Below are positions 24,601 through 36,592 of a stretch of DNA of 64,000 bases, piece by piece. Numbering within the stretch: position 1 is the first letter of the stretch; each line of letters starts with the position of its first letter. The notes under the pieces were generated by a model. That model was given only the letters and a program-made list of their open reading frames with translations. It was not told the DNA's origin and did not search any database. Position numbers and translations under genes: made by a program. The DNA is taken from NCBI RefSeq assembly GCF_905475465.1, contig NC_062245.1, forward strand, positions 10,664,001 to 10,728,000, in the 5' to 3' direction. This DNA comes from Pieris napi (taxonomy: Eukaryota > Arthropoda > Insecta > Lepidoptera > Pieridae).

Positions 24601-25550
24601 AATGTAATTCAATTAATTTTCATAACTGAGAGATGTTATTAGCGATTTTATGAAATATTGTATATTTTACGAGGTACATAAATAAAAGCATTTGGCGTTT
24701 TTGTTCCGCGAAACATTGAATCGTTTATCTCATCTCACGCAAACTAGGCGTAGGTTTGCCACGTCCTTAATCTGGCACTCGTAAAGAAAACCGAATCTTA
24801 ATATTTTATCTAATTAGATATACGGTACGATATGTCAACTAGTAACCCGCCTTTGTACTATAGATTCGCGATCGTTCCGTCGCAGTGATTGCGTAGGTCA
24901 CTATTCACTAAACACTTCATAGGTGTATGAAGACGCGCGATTGAAATCCCATATTTTGTAGTTTTAGGCGCGCTCCTACGTAATATAATCAATCATAAAT
25001 GCCTTTTGATATATCTAACATTGGTAGGGTTATTACTTCGCGAGTAAAACCGTGTAATATAGCGATAGCGATATTAGACGTAAATAAAACGACATAAGTA
25101 ACGTCCATAAAACCTTCTACACGTATTAGTAAAAATCGTCCCTACTCAGTTTATTTTTAATAAACTTCTGCGTTGTATATGTCCCACTAATGGCCATAGA
25201 CCTCCTCTCTTAGGAGAGAGGGAATGGTCTGTAGTCCCCACGCTAGCCCAATGCGTATTGGAGACTCAATATTCATCTACAGAACATAATATCTCATGGG
25301 CAGGGGCCCTCTTGGGTCGGTGGCTCGTGGCATTTTGCCAGCCCTGCCACCCTATTGTTACGCCACTGCTTCGACACAATGTATGTAGGGATCTATTCAT
25401 AGCAATTGCTGCGTATTTAAAAGAAATATTTCAACAGGCAAGTCAGGCGGTTGGCGCGATTACTTTGACGAGGAGATGACAGCACAAGCAGACAAGTGGA
25501 TGGAAGAAAATCTTAGAGACACTGATCTACGTTTTCCGCATTTGCAGTAG
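18610..25550 (+). CDS. Gene D: cytosolic sulfotransferase, 337 aa, seven exons
   Basis: Exons: 18610-18679, 19606-19740, 21277-21376, 22707-23026, 23427-23521, 24103-24283, 25438-25550 (1,014 nt in frame, stop TAG). The ATG opens MEYPLEIRDVQPETNEAMM. The PAPS loop is TYARSGTTW (64-72), the candidate catalytic His is H152 in FIKTHLPL, 3'-phosphate contacts are R172 and S180 in YVARDPRDAAVS, and RKG is 299-301, followed by KSGGWRDYF. It ends LRFPHLQ. It is the closest relative of gene F, with 8 differences in about 104 residues of exon 4. Introns hold three Helitron-like elements, two SINEs and foldback copies 6 and 7. No residue loss is seen, so it is probably active. The acceptor substrate is unknown. 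Confidence 0.9.
19756..20034 (-). mobile_element. Degenerate Helitron-like element
   Basis: The left end (CTGACCCGGCAAACGTTGTT then TTGCC) has the family hairpin GGCAAA/TTTGCC, but the terminal CTAG is lost. The right end is near TATAATAGA. The corresponding place in gene F intron 2 lacks it. Borders are approximate. Confidence 0.5.
20196..20519 (-). mobile_element. Non-autonomous Helitron-like element, 324 bp
   Basis: Minus strand: 5' TC and 3' CTAG. A hairpin GGCAAA-CGTCG-TTTTGCC lies about 11 bases inside the CTAG end. The flanking bases are A and T. The copy at 52309-52631 is closely similar over its whole length. It lies in gene D intron 2. Confidence 0.8.
20976..21200 (-). mobile_element. 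Non-autonomous Helitron-like element, 225 bp
   Basis: Minus strand: 5' TC and 3' CTAG, with a hairpin GGCGAA/TTTCGCC near the CTAG end. Removing it gives exactly the gene F sequence (CTATAATATA|TATTCATAAG at 33722/33723), so it inserted between A and T without duplication after D and F separated. Confidence 0.85.
21832..22107 (-). mobile_element. tRNA-derived SINE
   Basis: Same body as 8598-8835. The tRNA-like head at the right has B-box complement GGAATCGAACC at 22056-22066. It lies in gene D intron 3. Confidence 0.75.
22438..22627. mobile_element. Foldback MITE copy 6, adjacent to exon 4 of gene D
   Basis: A long left arm, an inverted-orientation loop (GATAAACAATAAACTACAAG) and a shortened right arm ending GAATGACAAGGC. 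It ends 79 bp before the exon 4 acceptor and is absent from gene F. Confidence 0.85.
23540..23722 (+). mobile_element. tRNA-derived SINE, plus orientation
   Basis: The head has B-box GGTTCGATCCC at 23590-23600, and the body (GTGCACCAATGGACATCTTT, then CATTCGCTCTAAACCGGCTT) is the complement of the other copies. It begins 19 bp after the exon 5 donor of gene D. Confidence 0.75.
24361..24489. mobile_element. Foldback MITE remnant joined to a small 88-bp inverted-repeat element
   Basis: 24361-24401 matches only the outer end of the foldback left arm. At 24402-24489 a separate element has ends GTATTGATG and CATCAATAC, with partly matched inner arms containing AAAACAATAAAT and its complement. It lies in gene D intron 6. 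Confidence 0.6.
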
Positions 25551-26048
25551 TATTAAGGACTAGAAAAGAAGTTATATATTAACTATTGGAAAATACATAA
25601 CAAAAAATATATCAAGACCAATGCCAATGGTGTTAAACAGATTTATATCTGTTTCGTATTTATGTGTTTTTCTAATAAGGAGGTACAATTCAGGCCGACT
25701 CACACAAGATATAACTTTGTTGCTATAACATTATGTTTGTTAGTAAATTGTAAAATAATATTACTGTGTGCTGTGATAAATTATTAAAAACAAGTCAAGC
25801 TCGTTTTATTATACAAGGACTTTGAAAACCGTTTAAATGTTCTTTCATTATTTCTCAAAAGTAGCGAAAGCGCTTTCGAACAAAGCTCCCAATCGATATA
25901 TATATTAATATTATGATATCGGTATATGTATTTGATATTACACATACATAATTACCATTTACCTAGGCCATTATTTCTTGAAGAAAATAAAATTTAAATG
26001 GCAAATTAAGTTTCCACGCGACAGTAGTTCCTGAAATCCGCTGAGCGG

Positions 26049-26340
26049 CTTGATCTCTTGGCGTTACGTAGATGTGGGATCTTCTAGCGCAATTACCATG
26101 GAGAGTGTTACGAAGAGTTTTTCGGATAATTTTAATACCTGCAGCTAAGTTTCATCATCGCACGAAATATAAGAATGACAAATATGAAATTCCACCCGTA
26201 TCACCTCGACGTCCGACGTTCCACAACTGCCGTGCGATTCTGTTAATCCGTGAGTTCACCTCGCACTAACAACGCTCCCTTCGTCACTCGGGTCATTTTT
26301 GGAATGACATGGTATTCTGTTAAGCAATTTCACCTTACGT
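26049..26340 (+). mobile_element. Jockey-type LINE 3' fragment, diverged
   Basis: TTGGCGTTACGTAGATGTGG, TTTCATCATCG and TTCCACCCGTATCACCTCGA match the ORF2 end of the LINE at 57936-59127 with many changes. It is an old fragment. Confidence 0.7.
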
Positions 26341-26348
26341 CTTGACAA

Positions 26349-26483
26349 GCGGAGGGAGCTTGTAGTTTATTGTTTATCAGAATGCCAAATCGTAAAATGA
26401 CAGCTTCACGACTGATTTGAGCGCGACCGCCGCTGCGAAAACCGCTGTGTGAGTTCGAAAAGTGAGTTACAGAATCGCAAGGC
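26349..26483. mobile_element. Foldback MITE copy 8: loop plus complete right arm
   Basis: Starts in the loop (GGAGGGAGCTTGTAGTTTAT) and runs through a complete right arm to CAGAATCGCAAGGC. A left arm is not convincing, though GCCGTGCGATTCTGTTAA at 26229 is similar to the terminus. It sits 21 bp before the duplicated gene C sequence. Confidence 0.7.
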
Positions 26484-28576
26484 TGAAATGATATTATACA
26501 AATATGACATTCAGAAGTCATATACTTTGATTAGCCAGTAATAATGCGACTGTTTCCTGAATTGTGTTTCTTGCGGATATCTTTTTATCTAGACATATTT
26601 TATGTATTTATCTCCTATGAAGTTTCAGAGATAAGATAAAAATTGTGATGTGGATTTTTAAATTTAATATACAGTCAAAATTTGTTATAAGGACATCGAA
26701 GGAACTACGCATATAATAATATGGTCGTAAAAGCCGATAGCTGTTATAACAGCCGATGACGTTGTTATTAAGTACCTAATACTTATTATTGAAAGTGTGA
26801 TTAATATACTCATGTACAAAATAAAATTACTTTTTATTTTTTATACATGAAAATTATAATAAAAAGACATAACGTACATATAATTATTATTTTTCTGATG
26901 AAAAAAAATCTGTTATTTTTTTTATAAGGCGGTCTAAGAGAATTCAGCTGATACGGTACGGTATGTTGTTCTAAACGATGTCGTCGTAAATGGTTTCGAC
27001 TGTAGTTTTCTTGTTAATTAAGCAGTGTTAGCTAAGGCATACAACTCTTCTCACTGAGTTCTTAAGTTCACATCTCGGATAGCCAATGAATTTTCCTTAC
27101 TTCGTGTATAATTAACACTTGTTTGTGAAGGATAACATTGTAAGGATACCGGCATGTCTAAGTCCCAACGATATATCGTTAATTCTTGGTCAAAAGGCAA
27201 AAGAATATATATTTTAATGTTTTGTGTTCTTTCAAATTCTCATACCTAAACAGGTACGCCATGGACCCAGGAGTTGGTTTGGATGGTGGCCAATGACTTG
27301 GACTATAAGACATCCAAAGCCATCGTACTTCCAGAGAGATTACCATTTTTAGAGAAAGTATTCACGTCAAAGATATAATATAATAGAATTATTATTATTA
27401 TTGGTATTTGAACTTAGACTGGCTCACCCTTTCTCAACCCTGAAGTGAGTTAGATCAGCCCTAGAGAATTAAAGGGCAATTAATATTCTGTATCTGCAAC
27501 TAGAACAGAATTCGACTCGAATTTACTTCAACCCGCTCTGAAATTGGCCCGTCAAGCGTCTTCCGCAAGCATGTAATAAGCTATTCACTGTGTTAGGCAA
27601 AATTAATTCTACAATGATTTACAGAATACAGCGGCTGAATCCATAAAAAAACACCATCAATAGTTTTTTGTGATGACCCATTTCCGCTTTCTATAAATTA
27701 TGAATATTTGATTGTAACTTCAGAAATGGCAATTACGATTAATAATTTATTTGAGATTATTATCTGTGTTCAAATTATCTGTATTGACTGTAGTAGTAGG
27801 TAGGTTTGATAACTATAGGAAATTTCAATCATAGCGATTAAACTCCAATTAAGTGATAATTGAGAAACTCTTTTATAGATTATGTAAATTTAAATAAAAA
27901 ACTACCATCATATTTGTTTCAAAATATTTAGAATTATTGGCGTGTAGGCGCTTAATAAAATTCACACCGAAAAACATAAAGAAATTGTATTTGTTATCAT
28001 ACAAATATGTGATTTATAACCTGAGTAAAATATCTTGGTTTCGTGAATAATGTTTTCAAATAAAATATTATTGATAACACAACGTACATACAGTTATGAA
28101 CGTCCGTTAAAGACGAGAAGAACTGGCGTTAAACTCTTTTAAATGGCTAAGTCACATCGTATAGTAATTCTCAAATTAGAGGATCTCAAAGGCGTAGTAC
28201 ATCGCGTGGCTGACTTTTTGGGCAAGACATACAGCGAAGAAAAAATCATCGAGCTTTGTGAGCATCTCAACTTCAAAAATTTCAAGACTAATCCAGCCGT
28301 AAACAGCGACCTATTGAGAGATATTGGATTAGTTCACGATAAACACGAGTTATCAGAAAGGGTAAATCATTAATTACGATATTATATAAATTATTCAATA
28401 ATCATGATATGCCAATAATAATTTCCCAATAAAATTAAAAATATCAGAAGAAAAGCAAATAAGGAGAGCCAAATTTTGTCATTGTTCTTCACCTTGAAGA
28501 ACAGTTCAGCGGTTCAGACAGCCTTAATATTACCAGAGATTATTGCATCGAATACGATGCAATTTATTTTTGTCAG

Positions 28577-29588
28577 TAAAGTAAATTGCGGCAGTAAAGA
28601 TATATACGGACGGAAGTAAAGTAGACGAATTGGTCGGTGCCAGCGTTTCCTTATGGAAAAATGGTGCCAAATTTGAGACTTTTAAATTGAAACTATCTTC
28701 ATGCTGTTCCGTGTATCAAGCTGAACTGGTGGCTATTCTTAAAGCGACTCAAAGGATCCTTTGTCACCCAGAAACAACCTACGGCGTATATAGTGACTCC
28801 CGAAGTGCACTCGAAAGTGTTGCGGGTGGTCGCTCTTTCAATCCCCTTGTAGTTGAAATTCGTAAGAACATAAATAAAGCGCATTTAATCAACAAAAAAA
28901 TTGATATTTTTTGGGTTAAAGCGCATTCGGGCATGGAGGGGAATGAAAGAGCAGACCAACTAGCAAAGGAAGCTGCGCATCTAGAAGAGGCGCCCGTGTA
29001 CAATAGATTTCCCATATCGCATTTGAAGAACTGTCTACGTGGAAACACGATAGAAAAATGGAATCACAGATATCGAGACGGTGAAACAGCTGCAATAACC
29101 AAGTTATTCCTTCCAAATGTTGCTTCGGCCTTTTCGATAATTAAACAAATGAAACCAACGGGATTGATTACTCAGATGTTGACAGGTCACGGTGGCTTCT
29201 TGTCGTATCTTTACAGGTTCAGGGTTAGACAAAGTGCTGCCTGTCCTTGTGACGATGCAGCTGAAGAGACAGTGTTGCATGTTCTGACCGACTGTCCCAT
29301 GTATGGATACGACAGGTATAACGCTGAGCAAGCTATGGGCATGAGGGTAACGGAGACGAGTTTGAAGGGAATAATGCTCAATGTTAGGTTGAGGGGCATC
29401 TTTTTGGGATTTGCTGTGAGGGTCATGCAGGGGGTTGTCAAAAGAAATAGGTAGTAGTAGAGTAGTAATATAGTAATAGAAAGTTAATATTCGGGTTACC
29501 ACTACATATATGTAAGCTTTTTAACACCTCCGACGACTATATAGTCGGGGAATAATCTGGAAACGTTTAAATAAAAATAAAAAAAATA
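28577..29588 (+). mobile_element. 5'-truncated I/R1-type LINE with 11-bp target duplication
   Basis: Flanked by ATTTTTGTCAG at 28566-28576 and 29589-29599. The gene C intron has one such site (TTTATTTTTGTCAG). It ends in an irregular A-rich tail (AAATAAAAATAAAAAAAATA). Only the RNase H and C-terminal part of ORF2 is present, as expected from aborted target-primed reverse transcription. Confidence 0.9.
28597..29454 (+). pseudogene. LINE ORF2 C-terminal part: RNase H domain and zinc motif
   Basis: The open frame begins KIYTDGSK, the first catalytic Asp motif of RNase H, followed by YQAELVAI (Glu), YSDSRSAL (second Asp) and WVKAHSGMEGNERAD (His and last Asp). All four catalytic acids are visible. 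Then come about 110 residues with CPCDDAAEETVLHVLTDCP, the C-terminal zinc motif, ending KRNR and stop. Endonuclease and reverse transcriptase are missing because of 5' truncation. The frame has no internal stop, so the insertion is fairly recent. It has no role for the host gene. Confidence 0.85.
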
Positions 29589-29737
29589 ATTTTTGTCAGT
29601 ATTGTACTTATTCATCTACTCTGTCTCTAGGTAAGACTGGTGGCTGGCGAGACTATTTTGATGAAGAGATGACGGCCAAAGCGGATAAGTGGATGAAAGA
29701 AAACCTACGTGACACAGACCTTCGTTTCCCGCATTAA

Positions 29738-31701
29738 TAAATTTATTAAAAGTAGCGTCACCTAAAAAACTATTTTGACTTTAAAAAAGTATGTTGACTG
29801 TGACCTAATAAAGAGTTTTAACACATTTCGTTTTCTTCTTTCACTAGTTCTCCTACACTAGGAACTATTATACCTAATTAGTATTTTAATAAGGACTGAC
29901 GCATAACAATGAAGTGGCGGGTGCCATAATTGCGCGTATTAGATTTGATCTCAGATTGCGCCTGCTTTGATCATTATTATTTTACTATTAGTAGAACAAC
30001 AGCTTTTTGCGTAACACTTTTGTGGATTATAAAAAATGTCTAGAGTTCGCGATGGCGCATGGTTTGAAATATAACACCGATTAACGTAATATTAGTATTT
30101 CAGTCGCACGATTATAAAGTTTATACAGTTCCACCAGTATTGCTCAACGCTGTGCCAGTCAAACGGGTGACGGAATATATGTATTTGTTAAGTCCGGAAT
30201 GGCGATGAAATTTTCCAAATAATTAGTTAATAAATAATAAATATCAGTATCAGTAGTTTAAATATTTTCTTTAAAATAATTTAGTATATTAAGTAACCTC
30301 ATTAACACATCTAGCGGTTTTCATCGTCTGTAGTCGATTTAAACAATTGGTTTTCTATAGCTACCCTAGTCTCGAAAATACCGAGATCTCGCGAGATTGT
30401 AATTCTTAATCCCACGAGATTTCGAATTACGATCTCGACTCGAATGCATGTGGCCCTATATGTTAATATATACTGTATACCTACTACTGTAAAAGAGATA
30501 TGTCGTAGAACGATTGATTCTGCATTAGATACATTAAATTTTTCTTAAATATAAATATATCAGCATCCGGCTGAAACAGCCGCCTATATTGTAATAAAAT
30601 TTATCACCACAACATTATTTGCAAGTTTAATTAAAACGAAATATTAATTCACCCCATATTTCAGATATATACTTTTTTGTATATTCTGAGCACTCGTGTT
30701 TTTAATAGATAATCTTGGAACCGAACGTATATTACATAATTTTAAAGTCATCATGATTGGCAATTGTTAAGATAAGATAAGCAATATGTTCCAAGAAGAT
30801 ATAGATAATACACAATATTCAATTAATGGGTGTGTATTATTAGACAAACAATATGAATATTGCTTCAAAACCAAGAACTAACAGACAGAATGCGTATATA
30901 TCCGTCTTTGTCCGTTTCGTCATGTCTTATTTGCATGTTTACGTCTTTGGGATTTCAAATCCCATGTAGCCGGTAATGTAAATCGCCATTACCATAATGA
31001 ATAGTACGTTATTTTACGTAAGCACTTGTTGGTTTTGCGGATTTTCTGATACTCTAATCCTCCCGGGTACAGCTGCCCTATATAAATATATATGCCCACC
31101 TTCCACTGCAAGCGGAACGGACCCATTACGGACTCCGCTATACTCGTAACGATGATTTTCATACATGTTCTTCCACCAAAGCGGAGACGAGCGCAGCGAA
31201 GAGAGCGAGTTGAAAGAGTCACATATGAGGTTAGCGAGTTGACCGAGTTTCCCACGGAAGTGAAAATGTATGAAAATCATCGTTACTAGTATAGCGGAGT
31301 CCGTAATGGGTCCGTTCCGCTCGCAGTGGAAGGCGGGCTATAGAGTCTCTACCTTTACTAGTTTACAGATGTCAAAATTATACTGAGCTCTAACGAGATT
31401 ATTCTATATTGTCTTTGACGTGTAGAAATACATAATAAATACATACACACAGTACATCAATAAATTGTATACATAACTATGTATGTCGTACACATTATAT
31501 AATTTTACAATCGTCACATCGAAGCCATAGATATCGCGATTCAATATTAAATTAATCAACACGAAAATTATCTTGTGGTACCTTCTTCAAATTTTTTTTT
31601 ACGATTACATACTAAATAAAAAGACATGACCAAGATATGATTTTTAGTTCAGTTCCAACAACGACGAAGATACATTCAACGAAGACATATTTTAATCTAA
31701 A
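29738..31701. other. Intergenic region between psiE and gene F
   Basis: Duplicate of the C-D intergenic region. It lacks the 796-bp MITE but contains a separate inserted stretch of about 420 bp (31039-31460) with the inverted-repeat element at 31094-31338. No gene is seen. A TCAGTT possible initiator is at 31649-31654. Confidence 0.65.
31094..31338. mobile_element. MITE with 73-bp inverted arms
   Basis: Arms 31094-31166 and 31266-31338 are near-perfect complements (GCCCACCTTCCACTGC against GCAGTGGAAGGCGGGC). The central spacer of about 100 bp is GC-richer. The C-D intergenic copy lacks it. Confidence 0.85.
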
Positions 31702-34700
31702 ATGGAGTATCCATTGGAAATTAAGGATGTGGAACCAGAAACGAATCAAGCGATGATGAAACTTTTTATAGGTAAGAGATTTTAGACTGGCTTCTATTAG
31801 TTGTACGATTTAATTTGGCTACTTGGTATTTTTTAAAAAAATTTACGTTTAACTAAATGTAGCTTAAATCAGGACTTATTGCTGTCGCTTTTCGTAAAGT
31901 ATTTGTATGAAAAACATAAACACTTGGTGCTTATACGAAAAACTATGACATTCCATCAAAATTCACGTCGTAGGACAGCAACCTCCAAGAGTTTATTATT
32001 ATATACAGGGTATAGATAGGGGATAGATGAGGTCATCAGCCGCAAAAAATTGTTCTAGGGGCGGTCTCTAAGCTCAACCCCTGCAGAGTTATAATTTATT
32101 TTGCGTTTTATAAGAAAATCGACTTTAATTAATAATTCTTATTAAAATTCGAAAAAATTTACACCTGTATCTTTTTCATAATATCCACTAGATTGGTACT
32201 GATGAGTTCTTGCGTTAGACATACTATTTATAGTTGTTTATTTGGTGTATTGAAGATAATATTAAGTTATACGATATATTTTTTTTAAAATCAAAACTTT
32301 TTGTTTACTTCGGACCCCACTGTGAAAAAAAATTACTTTACCGATAAGTGACCCTGTATTACAAGTTTTGGCGCATTTAATAGGGATACTGAAAAGGTAT
32401 TACACATGGCCATGAGTCGCTCTAATATCTTTCTAGGACAGACTTGTTACGCGTTATCTATTCTAAAATACATGAAAATTTTGTTGTATCACAAAAAATA
32501 GAAATATAATAAAAATTACATTATTACACTTCCAATTTTAGTAGTATTTCGTAAGTACTTAACAACGCTTTTTTTCAATTGAACAGCCCACTACCGAATA
32601 TATCAAGCCTTGGAAAAGTAGTGTTTATTTTGTTAGATTCGCAAATAATTGGAATCAGAAGTGCAACAAAATTATGCATGTTTAAACATTATATTATTTT
32701 TTGTAGCTATAACTAATTAACGCAATAGGACGCAAGTGGTTAATATAGAGTAAAAAAATCCTAAATTATTTAAATCCTGACTGGATGACCCACCGTACAA
32801 TATTCCTTTTTATAAAAATTTTCAAACTAACAATTACCTTAAACATATGCTTACTCGAATTAACCCCCTTAATCCCTCCAAAACACGTCTTTTATTCGAT
32901 GGTTTGAAGACAGTAAAAGCATAAAACATGAAGAACATAAAGTGTATGTTAAGTTTAGTCAAATCTCTGGAATTAATTTTCAGGTGAACGAGGCGGTTTC
33001 GTTCGTGTAGGACCTAAGGGGTATGTTCTGACTCAAGGGTTCAGAGATATAGCAGCAGAGATCTACAACATAGAAGTCCGACCAAGCGATGTGTATGTTG
33101 TTACCTATGCAAGATCAGGTAAAATATATTAAGATATGAAATGAAGCTATTGATATTACATATCAACTTTAGATAATTGAGTACGATAATAATTTAATTA
33201 ATTAGTCGCTTCAAACCTACGACTCTCGCCTTAAAAGAATTTAACTTGTTTCACTTGAATGGCGACGTGGCGTCATGGATGCATTGCTTACTAAAATCCC
33301 TATCCACTGCAGTACACGTTTGACTAGAAACAAATATCCATTATACACGCCTGTCTCACCTTTGTGCTCATCGTTTAATGGTTCTATTAAGAGCTTGTAT
33401 CGAATTTACAATGAAACTGTGATGAAAAATGTCTCGGCGGACATTGTCAGCAACTCCATGGAGACCTACGAATATTAGAAATCTTGCCGTGTTAATTTAT
33501 TTGCTATTATTGTTATTTTCTTTATTCCTACATAATTATGTATTTATATTCGCGGATGCTTGCGGGCCCATGAGACTTCTTCAATACAAAGAGTTCCCTC
33601 GTGAGTTGTGTGCTGAAATATTGCTGGCTAATCGATTGTGAGGAAGTTGCATGGATCTGGTTAGAGCTGCGCCTTCTTAAGTTCTCATGATTTTCACACG
33701 TGTATATCCTTTCTATAATATATATTCATAAGTATCTGATTGTCCTCCTTGTAACATGTGTGATGTTTGAGAGAAGAAATAAAATAAATTCCAGGAACAA
33801 CGTGGACTCAAGAGTTAGTGTGGTTGGTTGCTAATAACTTGGATTACCAAACGGCAAAATCGGTTTTGCTAACAGACAGATTCCCGTTTATAGAGTAAGT
33901 ATTATAAAACTTATTCTGACGCTTTATAAGGTTTTAAAAAAAAATAAGAATGTTTGCGTTACACGCGTAGAATATCAGAAATGTTTGCTTGGTACGTACC
34001 TCCTTGATTATTACGAAGTTATTTAAAAACTATCATATGTGGCGATAGCCTTCTACGTCTATAATCATCGCGACATCAAGTTATTCCGGCCGCTAGGGAT
34101 GTAGACAACGTCTCGAACTTAGCCACTTGGTCCTTCGAGCCAGTCAGTAGTTAGACTGCTTCTTCTGCTGCCTTCCGTCCATATCTTAAGATATATTGTT
34201 AATAATTAAATAATCGCTATGAACTCCATTTTTCTAATGAGACAAGATTCAAGTCTTATAATATAATATAATGTAATTAAAGGCAACTTAGTAAGGTATT
34301 TTTTTCCGTATCTGCAAATTGCCTAAACTTTTCCTCGATAAACAAACAATATTGTTGAGCCACTAGTCGTAACTTCGGGAAGCAGCTTATAGCCTAAAAA
34401 TCTCTTCCAACCAACCGTCGCGAGGAAAAATAAAATTCTCCACTTTCTTTAAATAAAAACTTTATATATTCATTAACAATTTTAAACAACATCTCAACCT
34501 GTCCTATGCTCTAATAGTAATCGTATTATACAACAGTAGTTGAATTATAAAATTGTAAGTGTTATGTAATTTTTTTTCTTGAATTTGTATTGAACATACA
34601 TAGCTACTGTTTTATAATAATTCACTAAAGATATTATTCTTCCACAGAAGCACCATGATGTTTCACCCAAAGTTTGTAGCTGAACTTGAGGAAATAAACA

Positions 34701-36592
34701 AAAACGACGAAGTAAAACTGAAGCAATTGGGTACATTTTCTCAATCCATTGTACGGAAAGTGGCGGCTGCACCTTCCCCAAGGTTCATTAAGACTCATCT
34801 GCCGCTGTCGCTGCTGTCACCGAAAGTGTTGGATGCAAAAGTGGTGTACGTAGCAAGAGACCCACGTGATGCAGCCGTTTCCTTCTATTATTTATGCCGG
34901 TCCTCAAGAAATATGGGTTTCGATGGAGACTTCAAAACATTTTGGCATTACTTTACTAGTGACTTACGTGAGTGTGCTTTTTGAAGTAAATTTTGATAGA
35001 ACATAGCACCACTTATATTATCATTTAATTGTAAATGTGGTTTATCTATGACGTCTCTTAGTATATATATATATATAGATGTAGTATCTTATTAATTCAT
35101 CATGATCATAATGCCATCAAACCAATAATATTTTACTGGGAATCAAAACCCAGGATGTATAAGTTTCCACAAAAGATCTCTTAACATTACTTAAATTATA
35201 TAGTAATAACTAAAAATTGATAAATAGAAAATAAAAATAAATTTAATAAGTTTACCTATAATGCTGGCAGGCATTTTCTCGCTGTATTAAGATATGAGCA
35301 GGGCAAGCACCAGCTCTGGGGTCACCGGTACTACATACCAGGCGCCCAACTAAATCTTTGTTTAGCGCCTGTACACTTGAACCCCGCGGCCCAAGAGGCT
35401 CTACTCCAAAGGGAATAAAATCAAAGTTGGAGGAAAGACTTATATTTGAGCCGTTTATTATTTTCCGCCTGCTCTGCAGCCGTACCAGCTTTTGTGCTTT
35501 TGTCAATTTTTTATTATTATTATTACTTTGTTGGTTAAGAATATTGTAAAAATATATATATTGACTGTGTTATTTTAGATTACTGGACGCCATTCTTCGA
35601 GCATCTAAAAGAAGCATGGGAGAAGCGGCATGATCCAAATTTGTTGTTTTTGTTCTATGAAGACTTAAAGAAGGTATGTTCGAATTGAAAAAGTTTTTTT
35701 AGTTCCTTTATCAGTAAGACCCATCACAGTACTTCTAAAAAAAACACAAGAAAAAAATCCCTTTAGTACACAACGAAAACTTACAATTACGATGGTACAG
35801 TTGACACATTTTACCATCGTAATTAATTTTCTTTTAAAATATTTATTACCAAAAGTTTTTTTACTATTATGACTTTACCTCATACACTATTTAACCAGGA
35901 TCTCGGCCACGAAGTGCGCAGAGTGTGCAAGTTTTTGGGTAAACAATACACGGACGACCAAATAGCAGTGCTCTGTGACCATCTCGATATTAAGAACTTC
36001 AAGAACAATACATCTGTGAACAATGACATTTGGAAGGAACTTGGGTTGATGTTTCCCAAAGAAGAGTTTATAAGAAAAGGTAAACACTTAAGAGATAGCA
36101 GCGGATAGACTCTCGCTCATTATGGTGGACTTAATAATAAAACCGAGTTTCGGTTCAAATATACTTTATTTATCAAAGAATTACATTCACTTTGTGAGGA
36201 AATTTGAAGTTGGTTAGTCATGTACATCGTGTTATAAATTTATTTTGCGGCTGAATATAATTCAGGTCGCTAGTTGAAAATCGCTGTTTAGTAAAGAGAC
36301 TAGGTTGTTAATGGAAGGGCTTATTATTCTAGTTGGCTACGACACAGACATCGTATTAGACGTAAATATAATGAAAAATACCTATATATTGCCTTGTTTA
36401 TTTATCAATTTATAAAACGTTCTACGTAATTTATTTGGGCATCGGTAGATTGTTGCTAATAAAAAAAACAATTCAACAGGCAAGTCAGGGGGTTGGCGCG
36501 ATTACTTTGACGAGGAGATGACAGCACAAGCAGACAAGTGGATGGAAGAAAATCTTAGAGACACTGATCTACGTTTCCCGCATTTGCAGTAG
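31702..36592 (+). CDS. Gene F: cytosolic sulfotransferase, 337 aa, seven exons
   Basis: Exons: 31702-31771, 32984-33118, 33795-33894, 34648-34967, 35579-35673, 35899-36079, 36480-36592 (1,014 nt in frame, stop TAG). The ATG opens MEYPLEIKDVEPETNQAMM. The PAPS loop is TYARSGTTW (64-72), the candidate catalytic His is H152, 3'-phosphate contacts are R172 and S180, and RKG is 299-301. Poly(A) signal AATAAA at 36639-36644. It is a duplicate of gene D with no disabling change. Its introns lack the Helitrons, MITEs and most SINEs present in D. Exons 5-7 of this gene were copied again into the chimera H. Expected role: cytosolic transfer of sulfonate from PAPS to a hydroxyl acceptor. The acceptor is unknown. 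Confidence 0.9.
35262..35376. repeat. Dispersed repeat, also at 6968-7092
   Basis: Shares TCACCGGTACTACATACCAG and CGCCCAACTAAAT with 6968-7092. It lies in gene F intron 4, about 150 bp before the breakpoint of the second duplication. Family unknown. Confidence 0.55.

Larger units (their letters stand above)
25551..27253. other. Region between gene D and psiE, containing the first duplication junction
   Basis: 25551 to about 25900 is gene D 3' flank, matching the gene F 3' flank to about 37130. From 26505 (TATGACATTCAGAAGTCATA) the sequence matches gene C intron 2 from 11890. The join lies between, in a stretch holding a LINE fragment and a foldback arm. No gene was found apart from psiE. 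Confidence 0.7.
27254..29737 (+). pseudogene. psiE: sulfotransferase pseudogene, relics of exons 3, 6 and 7 of a gene C copy
   Basis: Exon 3 relic 27254-27353, exon 6 relic 28182-28361, exon 7 relic 29631-29737 (ends RFPH, stop TAA). Exons 1 and 2 are absent because the duplication began in intron 2 of gene C. Exons 4 and 5 (catalytic His and 3'-phosphate motif) have been deleted between about 27370 and 28100. Further damage: the exon 3 donor GTAAG is GAAAG, GTTW has become GTPW, and a 1-nt deletion near 28349 shifts the frame before RKG. Intron 6 carries a LINE. An AATAAA is at 29807-29812. It cannot encode a working enzyme. Confidence 0.9.

Noticed and set aside
26229..26246. Possible left terminus of foldback copy 8
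   Set aside because: The match is limited to about 15 bases and lies within or beside a LINE fragment, so the left end is not claimed.
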